A stretch of 64,000 nucleotides of DNA, from assembly GCA_902768785.1 (NCBI GenBank), contig CACXMM010000023.1:1-64000 (forward strand), given 5' to 3'. The stretch is from an uncultured Prevotellaceae bacterium (GTDB taxonomy: Bacteria > Bacteroidota > Bacteroidia > Bacteroidales > Bacteroidaceae). The notes under the pieces are model-generated. The model was not told the origin of the DNA and did no database searches. It worked only from the letters and a program-made list of their open reading frames with translations. Each line of letters starts with the position of its first letter. The first letter of the stretch is position 1. Positions 35,749 through 44,745 of the stretch are shown piece after piece. Position numbers and translations under genes: made by a program.

Positions 35749-35942
35749 TGTTATTAGTAGATTAATAATTTGAATTATAGAAATGTAGAATATTAAAGGT
35801 TAGAGGCCCCACCCCATACCCCTCTCCCTGGAAGGGAAGGGAGTGTCATGCGGTGTATATGCTTATGCCAAGCACTTCGTGGTAATCATACTTGTTATTA
35901 TCACTTGAAACTTGTTACTTTTCACTTGTTGATATTCACTTG
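35749..35942. other. fucI-manC intergenic region with palindrome
   Basis: It holds a C-rich palindromic stretch (CCCCTCTCCCTGGAAGGGAA near 35818) of a type common in Bacteroidetes intergenic DNA, and a heptad array (35903-35951). No clear TAnnTTTG box for fucI is seen. Confidence 0.4.
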
Positions 35943-35951
35943 TCACTCTTC
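35903..35951. repeat. 7-bp-period array overlapping the manC stop
   Basis: Seven heptads of the type ACTTGTT / ACTTTTC / ACTTGTC start every 7 bp from 35903. The manC stop codon (35943-35945) lies inside. A complementary-sense array (ACAAGTA) is at 37103-37137, on the other side of manC. Confidence 0.65.
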
Positions 35952-37010
35952 TCCCGAGAACTGTTTGATTCGTTGTTCTTCTGCTAACTTACAAATCAGG
36001 AGTTTCCCGTCCTGCTCCGCAATGATGTAGCCGTCAAGTCCCTGGACCACCACGCGTTGTTGGTTCTGCGTATGGACGATACAGTTATGGGTATCAAACA
36101 GGTAGACATTCTCCCCGATGATACTGTTACCATAGAGGTCACGTTTCGTCTGCATCATCAGCGATCCCCAAGTACCTAAGTCACTCCATCCGAAGTCAGC
36201 AGGACACACAAAGATCTCCTCCGCTTTCTCCATGATAGCATAATCAACGGATATGTTCTCACACTGCGGGAAGCGTTTGTCGATTTCCTCCTGTTCCTGA
36301 GGGGTGCCATAGATCGGCAGCAGATTCTCAAACACCTTGTTGATTGCCGGACTATACATCCTGAATGCATTCACAATGGTACTCACGCTCCATATGAAGA
36401 TTCCTGCGTTCCAGAAATAACTCTTATTACGGATATATTGCAAAGCGGTGGCGTGGTCGGGTTTCTCACGGAAGCTATCCACACGGAAGATCTCCTTGTT
36501 GCGCGGACTGCTCGTAGAGAGGTCGGCTTGGATATAGCCATAACCTGTTTCAGGACGAGTGGGCTTCATACCCAAAGTGATGATGGCATCGGTTTCACCC
36601 GTGAACTTCATGCACTGTTCCACCACACGACGGAACTCCTGGGTGTTCATCACCACATGGTCACTGGGGGTCACCACCACGTTGGCCTTGGGGTCTTTGG
36701 CTTTGATACGCCAGCTGACATAGCAGATGCAGGGAGCTGTATTGCGACGACACGGTTCACAGAGCACGTTTTCTGCGGGCACCTCTGGCAACTGGCGGCG
36801 AACGATATCGGCATATTTCTTGTTCGTCACCACCCATACATTTTCCGGATTACAAATACCAGCGAAACGGTCGAGTGTGAGTTGCAGCAACGATCTGCCA
36901 ACGCCCAACACATCAATGAACTGTTTGGGACAGTCAGGAGTGCTCATCGGCCAGAACCTGCTGCCTACGCCCCCTGCCATGATCACTAAATGATTATTCT
37001 TTTGAGCCAT
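35943..37010 (-). CDS. manC: Mannose-1-phosphate guanylyltransferase
   Basis: 355 residues, without the fused isomerase domain of longer ManC proteins. It makes GDP-mannose from GTP and mannose-1-phosphate, the donor for mannosylation and the precursor of GDP-fucose. VIMAGGVGSRFWPMS is the nucleotide-binding signature, PKQF the substrate Lys loop, and VVTPSDHVV the metal-binding segment. Its position beside fucose genes is suggestive, but it has its own promoter and a 194-bp gap. The last codons run into a heptad repeat array. Confidence 0.92.
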   Translation of the reverse strand: MAQKNNHLVIMAGGVGSRFWPMSTPDCPKQFIDVLGVGRSLLQLTLDRFAGICNPENVWVVTNKKYADIVRRQLPEVPAENVLCEPCRRNTAPCICYVSWRIKAKDPKANVVVTPSDHVVMNTQEFRRVVEQCMKFTGETDAIITLGMKPTRPETGYGYIQADLSTSSPRNKEIFRVDSFREKPDHATALQYIRNKSYFWNAGIFIWSVSTIVNAFRMYSPAINKVFENLLPIYGTPQEQEEIDKRFPQCENISVDYAIMEKAEEIFVCPADFGWSDLGTWGSLMMQTKRDLYGNSIIGENVYLFDTHNCIVHTQNQQRVVVQGLDGYIIAEQDGKLLICKLAEEQRIKQFSGEE

Positions 37011-37041
37011 AAATAATTGATCGCTTTTTTCTATCTGTTCG

Positions 37042-37073
37042 CAAAGATAGTTATTTTATCTGAGACACACAAA
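37042..37073 (-). promoter_or_regulatory. manC promoter
   Basis: TTTG (37073-37070), 20-bp spacer, TATCTTTG (37049-37042) on the minus strand, 31 bp before the ATG. Confidence 0.65.
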
Positions 37074-37102
37074 CATTTTTGTTAATTTATCAGCGATAAA
37101 TA

Positions 37103-37137
37103 ACAAGTAATAAGATACAAGTAACAAGTGATAAGGA
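37103..37137. repeat. 7-bp-period array upstream of manC
   Basis: Five heptads of type ACAAGTA / ATAAGAT / ACAAGTG in exact 7-bp register. They are the complement sense of the array after manC. Confidence 0.6.
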
Positions 37138-37146
37138 ATTATACAA

Positions 37147-37235
37147 AATTAGTCGAATTAGACAGATTCCATATCAAGATATAGGAATACCATTTGATTG
37201 CAACAGCAATACAAATTCGTCTAATTCGACTAATT
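37147..37235. repeat. 17-bp inverted repeat, AATTAGTCGAATTAGAC family
   Basis: A perfect 17-bp inverted repeat (37147-37163 and 37219-37235) across 55 bp. It shares the GAATTAGAC motif and the overall design (arm, 52-55-bp spacer, arm) with the element at 18424-18533. It lies between the peptide transporter's 3' end and the manC promoter. Confidence 0.7.
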
Positions 37236-37262
37236 CGTAGTAGATGGATTCATCTGACAGCG

Positions 37263-38801
37263 TTAGCAGACTTTCTCCAAACGCTTCATCATAGTGAACA
37301 TGAAGATGGCAGCAACGAGGCAGACAGCCATGAAGACACCCCAGCAGATCCAAAGAGGAACAGCCCCCCAGAGGAGTCCACCAACGAGGACGAGCTGGTT
37401 ACCGATAGCAGTAGCCACGAACCAACCGCCCATCATCATTCCCTTGTATTTGGGAGGAGCCACCTTCGATACGAAGGAGATTCCCATGGGCGAGAGCAAC
37501 AGCTCACCGAAGGTAAGAATGAGGTATGTACCAATAAGGAGGTTCGGGGTAACGTCAGCAACATGCTTACCCACAGGATTTCCTGAAGCATCGGCCACAG
37601 TCTCGGGCATCGGCAGTCCAAAAGAGAACAACATCATCAGTGCATAGGCCACGGCGGCCACAATCATACCGTAGGCAATCTTTCTTGGTGCAGAGGGTTC
37701 CTTACCCTTGGCGGCAAGAGAACCGAAGATAGCCATCGATACTGGTGTGAGGGCTACCACGTAGAACGGGTTGAACTGCTGGAAAATAGGAGCAGAGATC
37801 GACACTTCACCCGTCAGACGATAGTATTTCCAGATAAGCAGAGCCACTGACACCACGATGACAGCAGCAGAGATCATCTTTGCCTTGGATGTCTTACTCT
37901 GGAAGAGAGAGAAAGCAGCATAGACGATAAAGATGATCAGTACGAGGTTCCACACATCGAATGCCATGCTCTCCACACCTGTTGATGACTTCGCGGTGAA
38001 CTCATCGGCAAAATATGTTAATGACAAACCGTTCTGGTGGAAGGCCATCCAGAAGAAGATCACCACGGCAAACACCAGACACAGGGCCACGATGCGCTGT
38101 TTCGTCTCCTCCTTGGTGAGCTCAGGTTCTGCAGCTGCTGTGGCATTACCCTTGACCGCACTCTTCTTTCCGCCCTCTGTATGACGGAAGGTAGAACGGA
38201 AGATATAATAGATGGCGATGGAAAGGATCAGTGACGCACAGGCCACGGCGAACGAAAAGTGATAAGCATCGTTTGAGGAATAGCCTAAAGCTGTCTCTGC
38301 ATACTCCTTGATCTTAATAGCTGCCGTCGGAGCAAAGAGGGCACCGATATTGATGGCCATGTAGAAAATCGAGAAGCCGGAGTCGCGCTTGTCAGCGTAC
38401 TTCGGGTCGTCATAGAGGTTACCCACCATCACCTGGAGGTTACCTTTGAACAAGCCTGTACCGAAGCCGATGAGCAGCAGGGCAGCCAACATCACTACAA
38501 GGGCCACTGTGTTACCACCCAAGGGTACGGAGAGCAGCAGATAACCAGCGAACATGATGAGGATGCCCACTGTCACCATCCGTCCGAAACCGAACTTATC
38601 AGCCATGATACCGCCGATGAGGGGGAAGAAATAGACGAACATCAAGAATGAACTGTAGATGGTTCCAGCCACACCCGGCGTAAGACCGAAGTTGGCACGG
38701 AGGAACAGAGCGAACACGGCAATCATCGTGTAATAGCCGAATCGTTCGCCGGTGTTGGCTAACGCCAGCGCAAATAGACCTTTCGGTTGTCCTTCAAACA
38801 T
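37263..38801 (-). CDS. POT family proton-coupled oligopeptide transporter
   Basis: 512 residues, 12-14 membrane segments. ANTGERFGYYTMIAVFALFL matches the ExxERFxYY motif of helix one, which couples protons to peptide in POT/PTR transporters, and FYMAINIGALFAP is the second family signature. It imports di- and tripeptides across the inner membrane. It is 35 bp downstream of the beta-barrel gene and is probably the last gene of a three-gene operon with it and the LysM protein. Confidence 0.92.
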   Translation of the reverse strand: MFEGQPKGLFALALANTGERFGYYTMIAVFALFLRANFGLTPGVAGTIYSSFLMFVYFFPLIGGIMADKFGFGRMVTVGILIMFAGYLLLSVPLGGNTVALVVMLAALLLIGFGTGLFKGNLQVMVGNLYDDPKYADKRDSGFSIFYMAINIGALFAPTAAIKIKEYAETALGYSSNDAYHFSFAVACASLILSIAIYYIFRSTFRHTEGGKKSAVKGNATAAAEPELTKEETKQRIVALCLVFAVVIFFWMAFHQNGLSLTYFADEFTAKSSTGVESMAFDVWNLVLIIFIVYAAFSLFQSKTSKAKMISAAVIVVSVALLIWKYYRLTGEVSISAPIFQQFNPFYVVALTPVSMAIFGSLAAKGKEPSAPRKIAYGMIVAAVAYALMMLFSFGLPMPETVADASGNPVGKHVADVTPNLLIGTYLILTFGELLLSPMGISFVSKVAPPKYKGMMMGGWFVATAIGNQLVLVGGLLWGAVPLWICWGVFMAVCLVAAIFMFTMMKRLEKVC

Positions 38802-38836
38802 AATAGAAATAATTTTAGTTATTAATGATTCTTAGA

Positions 38837-39598
38837 TTATTCTCTACGCGTCCTGCTGAGATCGAATAAATAGGTGATCTTGATCACGATATTCGTGAGG
38901 TTCGACTTGGCAAAATAGTCACGTTTGGAGTCTTTGTAGAGATTCCCCAAACCCAAGTAATACCGTGCCTCCAACAGTAGATGACCGATCTTGGGATGTG
39001 AATACTCAAGACCCAGACCAGCGGCGATACCGAAGTCTATCTTGTTCTCCACGGCCATGGTGTCTTGGTGCACCTCATCATTCACACGCATCATCGAGTT
39101 TCGCTGATCCAGTTCAAAGTTCTTCTTCTCAGAATCACTGAGGTAATAGCCGAACTGTGGTCCGGCTTGGAAGAAGAACTGCATACCCTTTCGTTCTCGT
39201 CCCCATCCTAAGCGGGCAAAGACAGGTAACTGGAGGTAGTTCAGGGTACGGTTGTATTCCTCTGGCAACTGGGTATGATCGTTGATGACGGGCTGGTCGT
39301 CGTGATCCAGAATGCTCTCCTTCCATCCCGTCTGTACATAGTTTAGCTCAGCATACACCGAACAGATGCTTTTGAAATACTTCTCACAGACATAGCGGAA
39401 CGACACGCCGGCAGTGTAGCCACCTTGCAACGACTGGTTCACCTTCGGCACAAAGCCCACATTACTGAGCACATACCCCCCATTGAAACCAATGCTGAGA
39501 TCATTGCGGTGCTCACCTATCTGTGCCTTCATGACAAGAGGACAGAAAAGGAGCAGACTAAGCAGTCCGACGGTATAACTTGACGGTTTCACGATCAC
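38837..39598 (-). CDS. PorT-like outer membrane beta-barrel protein
   Basis: 253 residues with an N-terminal signal (LLSLLLFCPLVMKAQ). Alternating hydrophobic strands with glycine and aromatic ends (DLSIGFNGGYVLSNVG, GYTAGVSFRYV, FFFQAGPQFGYYLS, IAAGLGLEYSH) indicate an eight-stranded barrel of the OMP_b-brl_2/PorT type. Some members take part in type IX secretion or gliding; others have no known role. The gene lies 12 bp after the LysM gene. Confidence 0.75.
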   Translation of the reverse strand: MIVKPSSYTVGLLSLLLFCPLVMKAQIGEHRNDLSIGFNGGYVLSNVGFVPKVNQSLQGGYTAGVSFRYVCEKYFKSICSVYAELNYVQTGWKESILDHDDQPVINDHTQLPEEYNRTLNYLQLPVFARLGWGRERKGMQFFFQAGPQFGYYLSDSEKKNFELDQRNSMMRVNDEVHQDTMAVENKIDFGIAAGLGLEYSHPKIGHLLLEARYYLGLGNLYKDSKRDYFAKSNLTNIVIKITYLFDLSRTRRE

Positions 39599-39610
39599 AC
39601 AAATAGCGGA

Positions 39611-40966
39611 TTAATATACGATAGATGAGATGGAACGGTTCCGGTTGTAGTGAACCAGCATGAACTGACGGTTCTTCAGACCACCTTTCTTCCCCACCCG
39701 CTCAAAACGATACTGTGTCTGCACGGCATACTTATTGGGCGTACTACCTGTGAAACCCTTTCCCACTGTGTGCATTCCACGGAGGAAGAAGGTAGCCTGG
39801 TCGTAGCCTGTAAGGGCAAAGCGTGGCAGTGCATTCATCATGCTCGTACCGAACCATTTACGATAGGCGTTTTCCAGCTCCTGTGTTCTCGATGCCACCG
39901 TATTATAATAATAATGTGTAGGTACGAATGTGTCGTACTTATAGAATTTCTCAAGATTGTATTTCTCGTACAACAGCCAGTCGTTATAGCCGAAGAGCGA
40001 CACAGTGATGCCTTTGTTGTTATTCGTCAGTACATCTAACTTTGCCAGCACGGTGTTCAGTTCTGGTGAACGACCCGTATTCAACACCACCACATTAGGT
40101 TTGTCAAGACTGAACGCCCGCGCAAAAGTCTCGTCACTATTAGTAAGGTTTGTCACATGGTAGTTGATCTTCTTATCCTCCAGACTCTTGCGGATGGCCG
40201 AAGTGAACATCCCCTTGTTACTGTTCTTGTCGTTGCAGTCGATGAGAACGAGGTTATGCTGACTGAAACGATCCATGAAAGCGAAGACAGCTGCTTCGTT
40301 CAACTCCTCTGGTGACTGATACACCTGGAAAATGTTCTCGTTGTCAGCCACATGGTTTCCGTTGATGGAGAAAGGAATGACGAGCTTGATACCATAGGTC
40401 TTGACGAATGAGGAGATGGCATCCATCTGCTTGGTATAGAGCGGACCGAAGATGATGTCGCATTGATCGGCACCGTTCTGCAACAAGGTCTGACGGATAT
40501 CCGCATCAATGTTCACATTCCACGCCTTAATGTCGGTGGAGATGCCCTCACGCTTCAGGTCATTGCAAGCCATCAGGATACCACGGTAGTATTCCACCAT
40601 CCGCCGTCCATCACCATCCACATCGTGCAAGGGAAGCATGATACCCACCCGGATAGCACGATTCTTCAAATCGGAGGCAGTGGCTGAAGGCTGTTGTGTT
40701 ACTTGGGTAGCCGTGGTGGGCTTGGGTGTCGGGAAGGGAATAAAGATATAGTCGCCCTTGCGCAGTTTGTAGTTAGGGTCGAGCATCTCGGGATTCGCCT
40801 TGCGCAGTTCCTCCTCAGTCAGTCCGTAGTCCTTTGCAATACCATAAATGGTTTCCTTTTTCTTCACCTTGTGCATCTCCTTCCAAGTCTTACCTTGTTG
40901 AGCACTTGCTTCTATCCCACCTGCGAGCAGGAAAAGCAACAGAGTATATCTTAAAAAATGTCGCAT
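39611..40966 (-). CDS. LysM domain plus periplasmic-binding-protein-like domain
   Basis: 451 residues from the ATG at 40966 (MRHFLRYTLLLFLLAGGIEASAQ, signal peptide). A LysM module follows (HKVKKKETIYGIAKDYGLTE to KGDYIFIP), which binds peptidoglycan glycan. The remainder (IRVGIMLPLHDVDGDG onwards) is a type I periplasmic-binding fold like LivJ or LpoA. No ABC transporter genes are beside it. A role as a wall-tethered sensor or activator is possible. The frame to 40996 is rejected because the promoter box lies there. Confidence 0.8.
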   Translation of the reverse strand: MRHFLRYTLLLFLLAGGIEASAQQGKTWKEMHKVKKKETIYGIAKDYGLTEEELRKANPEMLDPNYKLRKGDYIFIPFPTPKPTTATQVTQQPSATASDLKNRAIRVGIMLPLHDVDGDGRRMVEYYRGILMACNDLKREGISTDIKAWNVNIDADIRQTLLQNGADQCDIIFGPLYTKQMDAISSFVKTYGIKLVIPFSINGNHVADNENIFQVYQSPEELNEAAVFAFMDRFSQHNLVLIDCNDKNSNKGMFTSAIRKSLEDKKINYHVTNLTNSDETFARAFSLDKPNVVVLNTGRSPELNTVLAKLDVLTNNNKGITVSLFGYNDWLLYEKYNLEKFYKYDTFVPTHYYYNTVASRTQELENAYRKWFGTSMMNALPRFALTGYDQATFFLRGMHTVGKGFTGSTPNKYAVQTQYRFERVGKKGGLKNRQFMLVHYNRNRSISSIVY

Positions 40967-40993
40967 AATCTCTTTATTTTTAAAATTCACGTG

Positions 40994-41042
40994 CAAAAAT
41001 ACAAAAAAAGAATGGTTAACTCAACTTTATTGAGTATTTTTG
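40994..41042. promoter_or_regulatory. Divergent promoters of LysM and CHU_C genes
   Basis: Minus strand: TTG (41024-41022), 20-bp spacer, TATTTTTG (41001-40994). Plus strand: TATTTTTG (41035-41042), 20 bp before the ATG at 41063. An inverted repeat ACTCAA/TTGAGT lies between (about 41019-41035), where one regulator could act on both. Confidence 0.6.
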
Positions 41043-41062
41043 CACGATAAACGAGTTGAAAA

Positions 41063-41779
41063 ATGAAAATAAAACAATTATTCACATTATCAGCAGCACT
41101 GTTGACCACTTTATGGGCATCAGCACAGCAGTACCCGACCATCAATCCCACGGCAGTATGTACCACTGAAGATGGTCAGGAGGAGACGGGAACGCTGTTC
41201 TCCAAGCCTGCTCCTCTCACGGCTCGGTTCTATGCGAACGCTGAGAATGTTGGCGGATATAATGCCACCTATGAATGGCACTTCACTTTGGAGGGTGAAA
41301 AAGAGCCCTACTTGGTAAGATATGAAGAGGATACCGACTATAACTTTACCAAGGCAGGCACGCATCTTATCGAGTTGTATGCCACATTCATACAGGGCAC
41401 AGACACCATACGCTATACAGAGGAATATTGGCTTGAAGCCGTGCCAATCAGGGTGACCATCAGTGAGAGTATCCTGGAGATGCCTAATGCTTTCTCTCCC
41501 AACGGAGACAATTGGAACGAAGTCTATAAAGCGAAGAAGTATCAGTCGCTCACGGAGTTCCATGCCTATATCTTCAATCGTTGGGGACAGAAACTTTATG
41601 AGTGGCATGACCCCACAGGTGGATGGGACGGCAAGTTCAATGGAAAAGATGTGAAACAGGGTGTGTATTTCGTTCTCGTGAAAGCCAAAGGTGCTGATGG
41701 AAGGGAATACAATATCCGCCGTGATGTGAACCTTCTTCGTGGCTTTACCGAAACGGAAAACAGTTCATCGGATCAATGA
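41063..41779 (+). CDS. Secreted protein with CHU_C (type IX secretion type B) C-terminal domain
   Basis: 238 residues with a signal peptide (SAALLTTLWASAQ). A PKD/Ig-like region (ATYEWHFTLEGE, TKAGTHLIELYA) is followed by a complete gliding-motility-associated C-terminal domain: PNAFSPNGDNWNEVY, IFNRWGQKLYEW, GGWDGKFNGKDVKQGVYFV. This domain directs export by the type IX system, and here most of the protein is the signal itself. The small passenger suggests a structural or shuttle role. uvrA follows 50 bp later without a clear promoter. Confidence 0.85.
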   Translation: MKIKQLFTLSAALLTTLWASAQQYPTINPTAVCTTEDGQEETGTLFSKPAPLTARFYANAENVGGYNATYEWHFTLEGEKEPYLVRYEEDTDYNFTKAGTHLIELYATFIQGTDTIRYTEEYWLEAVPIRVTISESILEMPNAFSPNGDNWNEVYKAKKYQSLTEFHAYIFNRWGQKLYEWHDPTGGWDGKFNGKDVKQGVYFVLVKAKGADGREYNIRRDVNLLRGFTETENSSSDQ

Positions 41780-41829
41780 ACCATTTTTCATAACACACTC
41801 ATTACTTGCATCATAGCTAACGCCGAATA

Positions 41830-44700
41830 ATGGAAAGAGAAGACGAGAGAATCAATGTCTGGGGTGCCCGTGTGCACAACCTGAAGAATGTGGATGTGGA
41901 GATTCCCCGCAACAGTCTGACAGTGATTACCGGACTGAGCGGTTCGGGTAAATCTTCCCTGGCATTTGACACGATTTTTGCCGAAGGACAACGAAGATAT
42001 ATAGAGACGTTCTCTGCCTATGCCCGAAACTTCTTGGGAGGAATGGACCGTCCTGATGTGGATAAGATTACCGGACTGAGTCCTGTCATCAGCATCGAAC
42101 AGAAGACCACCAACAAGAATCCACGATCGACCGTGGGCACCACTACCGAGGTGTATGATTTCCTACGACTGCTCTATGCCCGTGCAGGAATAGCTTACAG
42201 CTATGCCACGGGGGAAAAGATGGTGAAATATACCGAGGAGAAAGTGCTGAAGATGATCCAGCATGATTATGCGGGGAAGAAGATCTACATCCTCGCCCCA
42301 CTGGTACGAAACCGTAAAGGACACTATCGTGAGCTCTTCGAAAACATGCGCCGCAAAGGCTTTCTCTATATCCGTATCGACGGTGAGGTGAAAGAGATTG
42401 TTCAGGGCATGAAAGTAGATCGATATAAGAACCATAACATCGAGGTGGTGATAGACAGGCTGAAGCTTGCTCCCCCCTCTTTGTTGGGAGATGAAGAAGA
42501 GCCGTCTGATCGGTTGAAGAAAACAGTGTCTTTGGCAATGAAACAGGGTGACGGCATCCTGATGATCATGGATCTGACAGACACCTCTGACAATGCCAGA
42601 GGAAAGGTGAAATACTACTCACGACGGTTGATGTGTCCCACCACTGGCATCTCCTATGGTGAACCCGCTCCGAATAAGTTCTCATTCAACTCTCCTGAAG
42701 GGGCTTGTCCCCACTGCAAAGGGTTAGGCTATATCAACGAGATCGATCTCGATAAGGTGATCCCCAACCGGAAACTGTCAATCCATGACGGGGCCATCGT
42801 GCCACTGGGAAAATACAAGAGTCAGATGATCTTCTGGCAGATTGAGGCCATCTTACAAAACTATGAATGTAACCTGAAGACTTTAGTGGAAGATATTCCC
42901 GAGGAGGCTTTACAAGAGATTCTCTATGGTTCGTTGGGTAATGTGCGGATCAGCAAGGATCTGGTGCATACCACCAGCGATTACTTCGTTGAGTTCAACG
43001 GGGTGGTGAAATACCTGCGCAACGTCATGGAGAACGATGACAGCGCCAGTGGACAGAAATGGGCCGATCAGTTTCTGGCCGTTGCTCCCTGTCCAGAGTG
43101 CCATGGACAACGACTGAACAGGGAATCGCTGTCGTATAAGATATGGGATAAGAACATCTCCGAACTGGCACAGATGGACCTGAACGAACTCAAGGAGTGG
43201 CTATCGCAGGTGGAAGATCACATGGAACCGCAGCAGCGGAAGATTGCAACAGATATTCTGAAGGAGATCCGTACCCGACTCGACTTCATGCTGGAGGTAG
43301 GACTCGACTATCTCGCGCTTGACAGGCAGTCGGCTTCCTTGTCAGGTGGTGAGAGCCAGCGTATCCGACTGGCCACCCAGATAGGAAGTCAGTTAGTAAA
43401 TGTGCTCTATATCCTCGACGAGCCGAGCATCGGACTGCATCAACGTGACAATGAACGACTGATTACATCGCTGAAAGAACTGCGCGACATCGGTAACACG
43501 GTGATTGTGGTGGAGCATGACAAAGACATGATGCTCCATGCCGACTATATCGTGGATATTGGTCCGAAGGCAGGAAGGAAAGGGGGTGAGGTGGTCTTTC
43601 AGGGAACACCTGAAGAAATGATGAAAACCGACACCCTCACTGCACAGTATCTGAATGGTCATAAACAAATTGAACTGCCAGAATGCAGACGGCAGGGCAA
43701 TGGGAAGGTCATCACCATTCACGGGGCATCAGGTAATAATCTCAAGCATGTGGACGTGTCTTTCCCGCTGGGAACGCTCATTGTCGTGACAGGTGTCAGC
43801 GGATCGGGGAAATCAACTCTCATCAACGAAACCTTGCAGCCTATCCTCAGTCAGCATTTCTACCGTTCGCTGAAGAAGCCGATGCCTTACGACAGCATCG
43901 AGGGGATGGAGTATATCGACAAGGTGGTGAATGTTGACCAGAGTCCAATTGGTCGAACACCCCGTTCCAATCCCGCCACCTATACAGGAGTGTTCAGTGA
44001 TATCCGTTCCCTTTTCGTGAACCTACCCGAGGCGAAGATCCGCGGTTATAAACCAGGACGTTTCTCGTTCAACGTGAAAGGTGGACGATGCGAAGTGTGT
44101 GGCGGTAACGGATACAAGACTATCGAGATGAACTTCCTGCCCGATGTCTATGTTCCTTGTGAGGTATGTCATGGCAAACGCTATAACCGCGAGACATTGG
44201 AAGTGAGATACAAAGGGAAGTCCATTGCCGACGTCCTAGACATGACGATTAACCAAGCGGTGGAATTCTTTGAGAACGTGCCGGATATACTAAGGAAGAT
44301 CAAAACCATCCAAGACGTTGGTCTTGGCTATATCAAACTCGGACAACCCTCCACCACCCTCTCCGGCGGTGAGAGCCAGCGCGTGAAATTAGCAACAGAG
44401 CTCAGCAAAAAAGATACTGGCAAAACACTTTATATCCTTGATGAGCCAACCACAGGTCTCCACTTCGAGGACATCCGCATTCTGATGAACGTTTTACAGC
44501 AGTTGGTTGACCGCGGCAACACCGTTATCATCATTGAGCATAACCTGGATGTCATCAAGCTGGCCGACCACATCATTGACATGGGACCTGAAGGAGGACG
44601 GAACGGCGGAAAGATCCTGTCAACGGGAACACCGGAGGAAGTGGCATTGAGAAAAATCGGTTACACACCCCAGTTCTTACGCAAGGAACTGGGATTGTAA
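41830..44700 (+). CDS. uvrA: Excinuclease ABC subunit A
   Basis: 956 residues. UvrA is the ATP-dependent damage sensor that loads UvrB. Two ABC ATPase modules are complete: Walker A GLSGSGKS (35-42) and GVSGSGKS, signatures [12 protein letters not shown] and [12 protein letters not shown], Walker [12 protein letters not shown] and [11 protein letters not shown]. Zinc sites CPHCKGLG with CPECHGQR, and CEVCGGNG with CEVCHGKR, are intact. This is the canonical class I UvrA layout, so it is the likely partner of uvrB at 28.7 kb. Confidence 0.97.
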   Translation: MEREDERINVWGARVHNLKNVDVEIPRNSLTVITGLSGSGKSSLAFDTIFAEGQRRYIETFSAYARNFLGGMDRPDVDKITGLSPVISIEQKTTNKNPRSTVGTTTEVYDFLRLLYARAGIAYSYATGEKMVKYTEEKVLKMIQHDYAGKKIYILAPLVRNRKGHYRELFENMRRKGFLYIRIDGEVKEIVQGMKVDRYKNHNIEVVIDRLKLAPPSLLGDEEEPSDRLKKTVSLAMKQGDGILMIMDLTDTSDNARGKVKYYSRRLMCPTTGISYGEPAPNKFSFNSPEGACPHCKGLGYINEIDLDKVIPNRKLSIHDGAIVPLGKYKSQMIFWQIEAILQNYECNLKTLVEDIPEEALQEILYGSLGNVRISKDLVHTTSDYFVEFNGVVKYLRNVMENDDSASGQKWADQFLAVAPCPECHGQRLNRESLSYKIWDKNISELAQMDLNELKEWLSQVEDHMEPQQRKIATDILKEIRTRLDFMLEVGLDYLALDRQSASLSGGESQRIRLATQIGSQLVNVLYILDEPSIGLHQRDNERLITSLKELRDIGNTVIVVEHDKDMMLHADYIVDIGPKAGRKGGEVVFQGTPEEMMKTDTLTAQYLNGHKQIELPECRRQGNGKVITIHGASGNNLKHVDVSFPLGTLIVVTGVSGSGKSTLINETLQPILSQHFYRSLKKPMPYDSIEGMEYIDKVVNVDQSPIGRTPRSNPATYTGVFSDIRSLFVNLPEAKIRGYKPGRFSFNVKGGRCEVCGGNGYKTIEMNFLPDVYVPCEVCHGKRYNRETLEVRYKGKSIADVLDMTINQAVEFFENVPDILRKIKTIQDVGLGYIKLGQPSTTLSGGESQRVKLATELSKKDTGKTLYILDEPTTGLHFEDIRILMNVLQQLVDRGNTVIIIEHNLDVIKLADHIIDMGPEGGRNGGKILSTGTPEEVALRKIGYTPQFLRKELGL

Positions 44701-44745
44701 CCGATTTAAGAAATGTATTATTCGGTGGACTAGAGCACGAAGGGG

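Noticed and set aside
36438..36989. 183-codon plus-strand frame opposite manC
   Set aside because: Antisense to a gene with clear nucleotidyltransferase motifs and without any family of its own.
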